A DNA stretch of 64,000 nucleotides. Source: Acinetobacter lactucae (GTDB taxonomy: Bacteria; Pseudomonadota; Gammaproteobacteria; Pseudomonadales; Moraxellaceae). Position numbers and translations under genes: made by a program. The notes below the pieces were generated by a model that was not told where the DNA came from, did not search any database, and worked only from the letters and a program-made list of their open reading frames with translations. This document shows, one piece after another, positions 25,827-33,682 of the stretch (within the stretch, counting starts at the first letter, position 1; each line of letters opens with the position of its first letter). The stretch covers positions 248,001 to 312,000 of the forward strand of contig NZ_LRPE01000039.1 of assembly GCF_001605885.1 (NCBI RefSeq), written 5' to 3'.

Positions 25827-27191
25827 TTAAATGGCTACCTCTTTACCGAACAACTGCGTTAAATCACGTCGCGCAGCATCATCTAGAGACTGTTTATCGA
25901 CTTTAATATAAGCAACTTGCTGGTCAGGCATCACCACAACTTCTTCGATACCACGAATTGCCAATAGCTGTGTGGTCCACTCATTCACCTGTTGCACTTG
26001 CGGCAATGGCAACACAATCGATGACAAATACCGCGGCTGAGCTAAACCAAAACTAATTAGCAACCATATTATAGCAATCCCTGCCAAGACACTCCATCCA
26101 ATCGCAGTATTATGTAACATCAATAATTGACCACCTAGTGTGCCACCAAAAAAAGCGCCTAAAAACTGACTACTGGCATTTACGCCCATAGCAGTTGCTT
26201 TTGACTGGATTGGAGCAGACTTCGACAACCAAGAAGGCAATAAAGCCTCCATCACATTAAATGCAATAAAGAAAATACCTAAACCTGCAAGCAGAACATA
26301 TTTTGATTGATAACCAAATATGAGCAGCAACAAACCTGCAATAATGCCTGTAATTGCCGTTAAGAAAATCCCTCGCATTTTGCGATATTTTTCAGCAATG
26401 ATAATGCTTGGAAATGCAAAGAACAGGCTAATGACTAACAGGGGCAAATACACCAGACCGTGGCTCGCCAGAGGAATATGTGCAAACTCGATAAGTTGTG
26501 AAGGCACATAAATAAACATGGCAGTAAGTAATAAGTGCAATGCAAAAACCGAAACGTGCAAACGGTTTAAATCACCCATTTGAATGACTTGCTTAAGCTG
26601 TGCCATGTAGCCTTGCTGATAATTACGATGATGGCGAGTCACTTTAGGTACAAGCAATAACATCGCTATCGCAATCAAGCCCATAATAGTCGTCACAAAG
26701 AACAAACCAGAAATGCCGACAAGGCTTGTGAGCCAAGGCCCCAGACTAAAGGCCACTACAAAAGATAGCCCAATACTCATGCCCATCGCGGCCATGGCTT
26801 TAGTACGCTGCTCTTCGCGCGTCACATCGGCTAAAAGTGCCATCACAACAGCTGAAACTGCGCCAGCGCCAGCGATAGCACGACCAATAATTACACCATA
26901 AATCGTGTCAGATAAACCCGCAATTGCACCACCAATGGCAAAGAGTAATAGACCAAATACCACAAGTGGTTTACGGCTAAAACGGTCTGCCAGTAAGCTA
27001 AATGGAATCTGTAAAATTGCCTGACTTAAGCCATAGATACCTACAGCCAAACCAATGAGTGCTGGAGTTGCATATTGATATGACTGCCCAACTACAGAAA
27101 AGACAGGAATAATCATGAACAAGCCCAACATGCGTAGTGCGAAAATACTACTTAAGGCAAAAGTTGAGCGACGTTCCAAAGCATTCATCAT
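25827..27191 (-). CDS. MFS transporter with C-terminal ferredoxin-like domain (YajR-like)
   Basis: About 454 residues. Twelve helices with motif A LADRFSRKPLVVFG and LPSWLSKSAP, then a soluble tail at about 385-454 (VNEWTTQLLAIRGIEEVVVMPDQQVAYIKVD), matching the YAM domain of E. coli YajR. Start at 27191 (ATGATG, either possible). In many gamma-proteobacteria this gene lies between uvrA and ssb; here ssb is adjacent but uvrA is 6.5 kb away. Confidence 0.85.
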   Translation of the reverse strand: MMNALERRSTFALSSIFALRMLGLFMIIPVFSVVGQSYQYATPALIGLAVGIYGLSQAILQIPFSLLADRFSRKPLVVFGLLLFAIGGAIAGLSDTIYGVIIGRAIAGAGAVSAVVMALLADVTREEQRTKAMAAMGMSIGLSFVVAFSLGPWLTSLVGISGLFFVTTIMGLIAIAMLLLVPKVTRHHRNYQQGYMAQLKQVIQMGDLNRLHVSVFALHLLLTAMFIYVPSQLIEFAHIPLASHGLVYLPLLVISLFFAFPSIIIAEKYRKMRGIFLTAITGIIAGLLLLIFGYQSKYVLLAGLGIFFIAFNVMEALLPSWLSKSAPIQSKATAMGVNASSQFLGAFFGGTLGGQLLMLHNTAIGWSVLAGIAIIWLLISFGLAQPRYLSSIVLPLPQVQQVNEWTTQLLAIRGIEEVVVMPDQQVAYIKVDKQSLDDAARRDLTQLFGKEVAI

Positions 27192-27280
27192 ATCAATACA
27201 CGTTATCAAACTAGGTAAATTATAAGCCGATTCGTTTCTAAAAATACGGAACACCTTATTTAAAATAACGATTTGGGCTT

Positions 27281-27308
27281 AAAAAAATAAAGAGGCATTT
27301 AGCCTCTT
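27281..27308 (-). terminator. terminator of the TerC-like gene
   Basis: AGAGGC/GCCTCT stem (27291-27307), followed on the minus strand by TTTATTTTTTT. Confidence 0.7.
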
Positions 27309-27337
27309 CATTCTATCGAACTTTACTGAAAATTAGC

Positions 27338-28420
27338 TTAAGGCGACTGTTGATCACGCTTCGAATACTGAATTGAAGCAATGACAGCCCAAACAATAAA
27401 CGCTACACCAATTAAACCAGTCACAACTTCAGGTACATGTACGCCTGTACCACTTGCAATCATAATGAATGCTAAAGCACCAATCGCATAATGCGCACCA
27501 TGTTCTAAGAACACATAAGCATCTAGTGTGCCTTTTTCCACAAGGTAAACTGTCATTGAACGGACAAAAATAGCACCGATTGCAAGGCCCAGCATAATAA
27601 CAACAACGTCGCTAGTAATTGCAAAAGCACCGATCACACCGTCAAAACTGAATGATGCATCTAATACTTCAAGATATAAGAAACCACCGATACCCGCTTT
27701 CACTACACCAGAAGCAGCACCTGATCCGTCTTTCATGACAGCATTGCCATCTTCATCAATTTCAGGTTCACCACCTAACATATGGCTTAATACTTCTACA
27801 CCAATATAAACCACAATGCCCCAAATACCGGCCATAGTCACAACAAGGCGCTGAGATTCGTCAACATTTGCTGCCATAATTAGCATTGCAATGAGAGCAA
27901 TAAAAACAGACATTGCTGGTACGCTTGCTAAACTAGAAAGTTTAGCTTCAAGCCATCTGAACCAATGAGTTTCTTTCTCTTCATCAAAAAAGAAGTTCAA
28001 GAAAACCAATAGTAGGAATGTTCCACCAAAAGCAGAGATCTCGGCGTGGTGGGCCATTAATCGCTCAGAATACGTTTTTGGATCGTTGAGTGCCAATTTA
28101 GCCACTTCAATCATTCCCATATCTGCAGTAACGGCGACAATCGCCACTGGAAAAATTAAACGCATACCAAAAACGGCGATTAAAATACCAACCGTCAAAA
28201 AGAGCATTTTCCAGAACGGATCCCAATTACGTAGAACCGAGGCATTTACGACAGCATTGTCAAAAGATAAAGAGACCTCCATTACAGCTAAAATGGCTGT
28301 AATCGTTAAAGCTTTAAGCATGGTAGACACGCCCGCTTCAGGTCCATGGGTAAAACCCCAATACGCCGATAGTGCTAAACACACCACCGTGAAAAATATC
28401 GAAAATCGGAAATGCTTCAT
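27338..28420 (-). CDS. TerC-like integral membrane protein (DUF475)
   Basis: 360 residues, about nine helices. The conserved acidic membrane motifs of TerC/Alx proteins are present: VMEVSLSFDNAVVNASVLRN and LDASFSFDGVIGAFAIT, with Asp in a transmembrane helix in each half. The long N-terminal half and the cytoplasmic loop with EIDEDGNAVMKDGSG fit the DUF475 branch. Family members export manganese or affect tellurite resistance. A 22-bp palindrome overlaps its likely promoter. Confidence 0.85.
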   Translation of the reverse strand: MKHFRFSIFFTVVCLALSAYWGFTHGPEAGVSTMLKALTITAILAVMEVSLSFDNAVVNASVLRNWDPFWKMLFLTVGILIAVFGMRLIFPVAIVAVTADMGMIEVAKLALNDPKTYSERLMAHHAEISAFGGTFLLLVFLNFFFDEEKETHWFRWLEAKLSSLASVPAMSVFIALIAMLIMAANVDESQRLVVTMAGIWGIVVYIGVEVLSHMLGGEPEIDEDGNAVMKDGSGAASGVVKAGIGGFLYLEVLDASFSFDGVIGAFAITSDVVVIMLGLAIGAIFVRSMTVYLVEKGTLDAYVFLEHGAHYAIGALAFIMIASGTGVHVPEVVTGLIGVAFIVWAVIASIQYSKRDQQSP

Positions 28421-28471
28421 GGATCAGACCTATACCAAGAATAAATTTAATCTTTCTTAAAAACCGCCGCT

Positions 28472-28511
28472 ATTATATCGATAATTCACCACAAAACGAT
28501 GTCGTTTTGTG
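28472..28511 (-). promoter_or_regulatory. TerC-like gene promoter with 22-bp palindrome
   Basis: On the minus strand a perfect TATAAT lies at 28477-28472. CACAAAACGA (28490-28499) and TCGTTTTGTG (28502-28511) form a perfect palindrome that covers the -35 position. Regulator unknown. Confidence 0.5.
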
Positions 28512-28682
28512 CCGTTATTACTGTTACTTTATCTACCTGTTTAATAAAGAAATTTATAATATTTGATTAACTTGTTAATCGTGTTAAATATTTTCTTGCG
28601 ATATATCTATCATTATTATTTTTGTATTTTAAAATTGATTTAAAATCTGGTTCAGCTGTCTTAAATTAAATGGAATGTTTTT

Positions 28683-29357
28683 ATGCTTTTTTCTCAAGAA
28701 CTTTGGCAACGCAATTTAAATTTATATCAAAAAATTTTAGACCTGCCTTTTAATCAGGAACTTGCTCACGGTACTTTAGATAAAGAAGCTTTTTGTCATT
28801 ATGTGATTCAAGATGCTCAATACTTAGTGGCCTATGGTCGTGTGCTTGCTGTTGCAGCAGCAAAGGCTTTTGAGGCTGACGATATTATGCAATTTTCAGA
28901 TGCAGCCAAAATTGCGATTGTGGTTGAGCGCAGTTTGCATGATGACTTTATGAAAAACTTTGGGGTAACCAAAGAAGAATTTAAAAATACGCCGCTAACC
29001 TTGGCAGGCCACCACTACACTTCATTTTTAACAGCAACTGCTTGGTCTGAAAGCTATCCAGTTGTGCTTGCGGCCCTACTACCGTGTTTCTGGATTTATG
29101 CTGAAGTCGGTAAAGATATTGTAAATAAATCAATTCCAAATAACCCTTACCAAGCATGGATTGATACTTACGCTGGTGAAGAGTTTCATACAGCGGTTCG
29201 TAATGTGATTGCGACAGTAGATAAAGTTGCAGCACGTTGTGATGCAGATACTTTAGAAAAAATGTATGCAGCCTATACCATGGGTGCAAAACTTGAGTGG
29301 TTGTTTTGGGATAGCGCCTACCACAAAAGACAATGGTTAGGTTTAGATCATATTTAA
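28683..29357 (+). CDS. tenA: TenA-family aminopyrimidine aminohydrolase
   Basis: 224 residues, all-helical TenA fold. Nucleophile Cys135 in LLPCFWIYAEVG matches the family's catalytic Cys, and the Glu in YAGEEFHTAVR and Asp in YVIQDAQYLVAYGR are the usual substrate contacts. TenA salvages thiamine breakdown products by hydrolysing aminopyrimidines. No TPP riboswitch is seen upstream. Confidence 0.92.
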   Translation: MLFSQELWQRNLNLYQKILDLPFNQELAHGTLDKEAFCHYVIQDAQYLVAYGRVLAVAAAKAFEADDIMQFSDAAKIAIVVERSLHDDFMKNFGVTKEEFKNTPLTLAGHHYTSFLTATAWSESYPVVLAALLPCFWIYAEVGKDIVNKSIPNNPYQAWIDTYAGEEFHTAVRNVIATVDKVAARCDADTLEKMYAAYTMGAKLEWLFWDSAYHKRQWLGLDHI

Positions 29358-29421
29358 AACTTAAAAAGAATCGGTCAGATCGTTCAAGATGCTGACCGTT
29401 TTTAAAAAATGTGAGACAGAT

Positions 29422-29793
29422 ATGTATATCGGCGAATTAGCATCTTTAACTGGAGCCACTCCTAAAGCCATTCGGCATTATGAGAAATTAGGCTTACTAC
29501 CAGTCGCAAAAAGAAAGGGAAATTATCGTGTTTATGAAGCACTGGATGTTCAAGCGGTTAAGATGATTCGCCTCGCGCAAGCTGTCGGATTTAGCCTTTC
29601 AGAACTGTATGACTTGTCAGCTTTAAAATATAAAAATAATCGTTTTCCTGTAGAAATTGCACAGCAGCTTATTCAAAAAAAGAATCAACAAATTATTGAG
29701 CAAAAAAAAGCATTAAATCGTTTACAAGAAGATTTAAAGCAACTGGAAGATGAGATTATTCAGACTTATATTACCAATAAGATTTCTGCCTAA
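29422..29793 (+). CDS. MerR-family regulator
   Basis: 123 residues from the ATG at 29422: winged HTH at 1-70 (MYIGELASLTGATPKAIRHYEKLGLLP) and a coiled-coil dimer helix at 80-118. No Cys cluster for metals, so an organic effector is likelier. The next gene has a MerR-type promoter with a long spacer, its probable target. Confidence 0.9.
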   Translation: MYIGELASLTGATPKAIRHYEKLGLLPVAKRKGNYRVYEALDVQAVKMIRLAQAVGFSLSELYDLSALKYKNNRFPVEIAQQLIQKKNQQIIEQKKALNRLQEDLKQLEDEIIQTYITNKISA

Positions 29794-29835
29794 AACAGCT
29801 AGTTAAAATCTGCAAATAGCTTTCAAAATGAGTGC

Positions 29836-29867
29836 TTGACTCTGCCCTTAGGGACAAGATTTATCGT
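29836..29867 (+). promoter_or_regulatory. MerR-type promoter of the SDR gene
   Basis: TTGACT (29836-29841) and TATCGT (29862-29867) are 20 bp apart, longer than the normal 17, with the dyad CCCTTAGGG inside the spacer. This is the classic architecture for MerR regulators, which unwind DNA to realign the two boxes. ATG follows at 29897. Confidence 0.65.
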
Positions 29868-29896
29868 AATGACTTCTTTTATTACGGACCAATAAA

Positions 29897-30709
29897 ATGA
29901 GTGCTTATCTTTCTTTATTTAAATTTAAAAATTCAACAGCATTAATTACAGGCGCATCTTCAGGAATAGGCAAAGCCTATGCTCATAAACTTGCATCTTT
30001 AGGAATTCATTTAATTTTAACAGCACGCTCTGAGCAGAAACTAAATGATTTAGCCGATGGACTTAGAAAAACATATAACGTGAATGTTGAGGTGATCGTT
30101 TTAGATTTAGCTCAACCCAATTCAGCTCAGAGCTTATTTGATGAAGTGCAAGGTAGAAAATTATCGGTAGAGATTTTAATTAATAACGCAGGATTTGGAA
30201 AATGGACTAAATTTCTAGATCAATCTGTATCTACCTATCAAGAAATGATTACGCTAAATATCAGCAGCGTAACGTCTTTATGTTATCTATTTTTGCCCCA
30301 CATGCTTACGAACAAAAAAGGCATCATGATTAATATTTCATCTACAGGTGCGTTTCAACCCCTGCCTTATATTGCTGTGTATGGGGCAACTAAATCTTAT
30401 GTATTGCAATTTACTGAGGCTCTTGCAGGAGAATACGGCTCTTCAGGAGTTAAATTTCTGGCAGTTTGTCCAGGCAATACGGAAACCAATTTTACTCAGG
30501 TCGCTAATGCAGATACCAGCGGTATGAAAAGCTCTACAGTCGACGATGTTGTATCTGCAACAGTTAAAGCATTAGATAAGAATAAAGCAACGGTTGTAGT
30601 GGGTTGTAGCAATTATTTAACGTCTCAACTGCCACGAGTTCTATCTCGTAAAAAGATGATCAAATTAGTTGAAGGGATGCTCAGAACCCGCATTATCGAA
30701 CCGTCATAA
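29897..30709 (+). CDS. short-chain dehydrogenase/reductase
   Basis: 270 residues. TGASSGIG at about 19-26, NNAGFG, Ser in NISSTG and catalytic YGATK. It resembles the DltE/17-beta-HSD-like group, with the long C-terminal helix typical of it. Substrate unknown. Under probable control of the upstream MerR gene. Confidence 0.9.
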   Translation: MSAYLSLFKFKNSTALITGASSGIGKAYAHKLASLGIHLILTARSEQKLNDLADGLRKTYNVNVEVIVLDLAQPNSAQSLFDEVQGRKLSVEILINNAGFGKWTKFLDQSVSTYQEMITLNISSVTSLCYLFLPHMLTNKKGIMINISSTGAFQPLPYIAVYGATKSYVLQFTEALAGEYGSSGVKFLAVCPGNTETNFTQVANADTSGMKSSTVDDVVSATVKALDKNKATVVVGCSNYLTSQLPRVLSRKKMIKLVEGMLRTRIIEPS

Positions 30710-30723
30710 AGCTAGTTCAAATT

Positions 30724-30753
30724 AAAAGATTAAGAGATCTCTCTTAATCTTTT
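30724..30753. terminator. bidirectional terminator
   Basis: AAAAGATTAAGAGA and TCTCTTAATCTTTT, a perfect 14-bp stem, between the convergent SDR and glpM genes. Its end overlaps the glpM stop by two bases. Confidence 0.75.
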
Positions 30754-31093
30754 AATTTTGAAACAACTGCCATCCATAAATCAAACCTGCCGCGGCAACC
30801 ACCCAACACAGTGTTGCCAAACCTAGACACGACCACATCGACATACGCGTTGCAAGCACATAAACGGCAACTAAATAAATAGCATAGGGAATAAGTGACC
30901 ATAGACCAAACAGAGCCGTTTTTTGTAATGCCTCGGCACCTTTTTGCTGATAAACAATCACATGAGCAATCAAAGCGAATGTAGGAAAAAGCGGGACTAA
31001 ACCTGCAATATAAAAGGCCTTACTTTTCGATAAAATTGAAATGATGAGGACAACCCCGGCCCCCAACATACACTTTAAAAATAACGCCCACAT
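30752..31093 (-). CDS. glpM: GlpM family membrane protein
   Basis: 113 residues, four helices. It carries the GlpM core AGLVPLFPTFALIAHVIVYQQKG nearly as in E. coli/Pseudomonas GlpM, and the WSLIPYAIYLVAVY helix. GlpM affects alginate production in Pseudomonas; its molecular function is not known. Confidence 0.88.
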   Translation of the reverse strand: MWALFLKCMLGAGVVLIISILSKSKAFYIAGLVPLFPTFALIAHVIVYQQKGAEALQKTALFGLWSLIPYAIYLVAVYVLATRMSMWSCLGLATLCWVVAAAGLIYGWQLFQN

Positions 31094-31183
31094 ATTTAAT
31101 CTAGATCCAACGCTTAACTATAAACTTCAATATTGTGCAGTTTGACTAAAGATACTTAAACCACAATCTGCTTGTGCTAAACG

Positions 31184-31305
31184 TCATCTGCAACCTGCCT
31201 ATGATTATAAATGAATGTTTTTGCAAGAGAGTGGATAGATGATGTAAAACAACAGGTTTTGCAGATGACAATGGTTTTGGTTACTTTTGCCAAAACAAAA
31301 GTAAC
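31184..31305. repeat. REP-like/MITE-like repeat element
   Basis: TCATCTGCAACCTG (31184-31197) is mirrored by CAGGTTTTGCAGATGA (31253-31268), with two extra T. Next to it is a second perfect inverted repeat, GTTACTTTTG (31280-31289) and CAAAAGTAAC (31296-31305). No gene lies in 31094-31383. The second motif resembles REP sequences seen in multiple copies in Acinetobacter and Pseudomonas. Confidence 0.5.
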
Positions 31306-31383
31306 AGAATTAACTGATAGTATCTAATCTCACGGATTAAAGCTCCGTTGTGAAATTAAAAGTATTACCTAGATTTCATTTCA

Positions 31384-31737
31384 TCATAAAAAATTAACAG
31401 CGACCAAAGCAATTAATGCTGGAACTGCCTGAATATAAATAATCTTTTTACTTGCAGTCAGACCGCCATAAACACCTGCAATCAGTACACAACCTAAAAA
31501 GAAATTGGCAATGGATGTCGCAAAAGGTGCATCAGCCAATAAAGACCAAAACAAACCCGCTGCTAAAAAGCCATTATAAAGACCTTGGTTTTGTGCCATC
31601 ACTTTGGTGAGTTTTGCTTTTTCGGCATTATTTCCAAAGGCTTTCATGCCATAAGGTTTGTCCCACAAAAACATTTCTAACACTAAAATATAGACATGTA
31701 GTATTGCGATAAGCGCAATTAAAATTTGTCCGATCAT
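31384..31737 (-). CDS. DUF1304 domain membrane protein
   Basis: 117 residues, four helices, with the DUF1304 signature HVYILVLEMFLWDKPYGMKAFG and QNQGLYNGFLAAGL. No function known for the family. ATG follows AAAAGGAAAAC. Confidence 0.9.
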   Translation of the reverse strand: MIGQILIALIAILHVYILVLEMFLWDKPYGMKAFGNNAEKAKLTKVMAQNQGLYNGFLAAGLFWSLLADAPFATSIANFFLGCVLIAGVYGGLTASKKIIYIQAVPALIALVAVNFL

Positions 31738-31766
31738 ACAGTTTTCCTTTTTATTTTAAAGATATG

Positions 31767-31796
31767 AAAAAAGATCAGTCTCTCGACTGATCTTTT
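31767..31796. terminator. bidirectional terminator
   Basis: AAAGATCAGTC/GACTGATCTTTT around TCTC, ending the reductase gene at 31803 on the minus strand. Confidence 0.8.
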
Positions 31797-31802
31797 AGTG
31801 TC

Positions 31803-32780
31803 TTACGGCTTTAACAACACTTTGCCTTGACGAGCACCTTGTGTGGCTCTTTGTGCGGCAGTTTTAATCTCATCAAAACTAAATACACCTTCTACAGGTA
31901 GGATTAATTTTTTCTGAGTTGCTAACGTTAATAACTCAACAATCAGTTCCTTTTTACGAGCAGCAGGCATTTCTTTATTAACCACACTCGCCCAGAAACC
32001 TTTTACTGTCGCTTGTTTGAAAATCAAATCGCCCGATGAAATCTGCATGGTTTCACCAGTCATACTACCGAACGAAACGAGCAGACTATTTTCACTGAGT
32101 AAATTCAGCATTTCACCACTTGCACTTCCACCAATCGAGTCTACACCAGCAATTAAAGGTTGGTCACCGTGAATCTGTTTAACTTGCTCTTTCCAATTAG
32201 GCTGATCAGTTGCAACAACATGCTGAATGCCTAACGCTTGCATCTCGGCTATCGCGTCAGTACGACGAACTAAATTAATTACAGGTAAACCACGTGCCTG
32301 TGCAATCATCGCAACCGTTTTACCAACTGCACCATTCGCTGTGTTTTGAATGAGCCATTGACCGGGTTGAACATTTACAAAGTCGAGTAGCATGAGCGCA
32401 CTAATTGGCATACCAATCAGCTGCGCTGCTGTTTCGTCATCAATTTCATTATTGAGTGGAATAATCCCTTGAGCAGGTGCAATAAAGTATTCAGCCCAAC
32501 TACCATGCACAGCTGCCACTGCGATGCGCTGCCCTACTTGTACATGAGTAACGCCTTCACCTAACGCATCTACAATACCAACGGCTTCACTACCACCAAT
32601 CGCAGGTAAAGTTGGCTTGTAGCCATAGCTTCCACGTACTGTCCATACATCATGATTATGCATTGGAGACATGATGGTTTTAATACGAACTTCGCCTGCT
32701 TTTGGCTCTGGCTTTGGCATATCCGCCTGCTCTAAAACGTCTACAGGCTCGCCAAAATTACGATGGATAATACTTCGCAT
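31803..32780 (-). CDS. zinc-free medium-chain (quinone-reductase-like) dehydrogenase
   Basis: 325 residues. GroES-like N-terminal domain and Rossmann domain with NTANGAVGKTVAMIAQARG; no zinc-ligand cysteines, so it belongs to the quinone reductase/MECR branch. Probably NADPH-dependent reduction of an enoyl or quinone substrate. It starts three bases after the TetR gene stop, so it is in an operon with it. Confidence 0.88.
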   Translation of the reverse strand: MRSIIHRNFGEPVDVLEQADMPKPEPKAGEVRIKTIMSPMHNHDVWTVRGSYGYKPTLPAIGGSEAVGIVDALGEGVTHVQVGQRIAVAAVHGSWAEYFIAPAQGIIPLNNEIDDETAAQLIGMPISALMLLDFVNVQPGQWLIQNTANGAVGKTVAMIAQARGLPVINLVRRTDAIAEMQALGIQHVVATDQPNWKEQVKQIHGDQPLIAGVDSIGGSASGEMLNLLSENSLLVSFGSMTGETMQISSGDLIFKQATVKGFWASVVNKEMPAARKKELIVELLTLATQKKLILPVEGVFSFDEIKTAAQRATQGARQGKVLLKP

Positions 32781-32783
32781 GCT

Positions 32784-33386
32784 TTATTCCTCTATCGGTT
32801 TTATGAGTTGTTGAGTAGTTTCTAAGGCTAGATGGAGATGTGCTTTGTCTTGCGATAATTTTGTGAGTAAAGCAGCACCTAACCATAACTGATACATGAC
32901 TTGCGCAGTTTTTAAAGGTTCAATATGTTTTGGAATTGATCCTTCTTGTTGCCCTTCTTTGAGTAGCAAAGCCAAACGTTGCGTTAGTTTGTGCACGCCA
33001 TCATTAAGAATTTGGCGCATGTCTTCTGACAAGTCAGAAACCTCTGCCGCCAACTTCACAATCAGACAGTTTTCAGCCCAACTACCGTTTACGGGATCAT
33101 CAATCCACGCCTGCCATAGGGCCATTAAACGGGCATGAGCACTTTGCTCGCTGTGTTGCCAAAGTTGTTCCATACGAACTTTATAATCAGCCATATATTG
33201 CTCTAAGAGCGCACAGCCGAATGCCTCTTTCGAAGCAAAGTAGTGATAGAACGAACCTTTAGGTACGTCACAAGCCTTTAAGATTTCTTGTAAACCAACA
33301 CCGACAAACCCTTTATGTAATACCAGCTCAAAACTGGTATCCAAAATATGTTGTCGCGTGGTTTCACTTTTATTTAATCGTTTCAT
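32784..33386 (-). CDS. TetR/AcrR-family regulator
   Basis: 200 residues: HTH at about 10-60 (TRQHILDTSFELVLHKGFVGVGLQEILKACDVPKGSFYHYFASKEAF), of the AcuR/NemR-like subgroup. It has Cys residues (ACDV, FGCALL, ENCLIV) that could sense electrophiles, consistent with the reductase gene it precedes. Probably autorepressive through the TAGAC operator upstream. Confidence 0.88.
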   Translation of the reverse strand: MKRLNKSETTRQHILDTSFELVLHKGFVGVGLQEILKACDVPKGSFYHYFASKEAFGCALLEQYMADYKVRMEQLWQHSEQSAHARLMALWQAWIDDPVNGSWAENCLIVKLAAEVSDLSEDMRQILNDGVHKLTQRLALLLKEGQQEGSIPKHIEPLKTAQVMYQLWLGAALLTKLSQDKAHLHLALETTQQLIKPIEE

Positions 33387-33407
33387 ACATACATCATAAA
33401 CAACTAT

Positions 33408-33422
33408 TAGACCAGTCGTCTA
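33408..33422. promoter_or_regulatory. candidate TetR operator TAGAC-N5-GTCTA
   Basis: TAGAC (33408-33412), CAGTC, GTCTA (33418-33422), 22 bp upstream of the TetR gene start. The shape is close to the NemR box, where TAGACC arms are used. Confidence 0.6.
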
Positions 33423-33566
33423 GTAAAGTTATGTTGCTGGTTAAAATCTGCTTAGAGTAGAAATCTGAAGTGAGGAATGTTAAAAATACAACCTGCTTAT
33501 TTAAACAAATTTTGTCGATTGTCGTTTAACCGTCACAATTTGTCGCTTTAAATCATTTTGTACCAC

Positions 33567-33596
33567 TTGAACAATTTTAAATCGTTATCATATATA
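33567..33596 (+). promoter_or_regulatory. probable uvrA promoter
   Basis: TTGAAC (33567-33572) and TATATA (33591-33596), 18-bp spacer, 87 bp before the start codon. No LexA-type or UmuDAb-type box is evident. Confidence 0.5.
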
Positions 33597-33682
33597 GGGT
33601 CTGTTGTTTATAACCAGTCACACCTCTCTGCGACTGATCAATCAACACCTAAATTTTCATCAATACATAATTGAGATGTTTT

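Noticed and set aside
28421-28682. TPP riboswitch before tenA
   Set aside because: No CTGAGA core or matching helices seen upstream.
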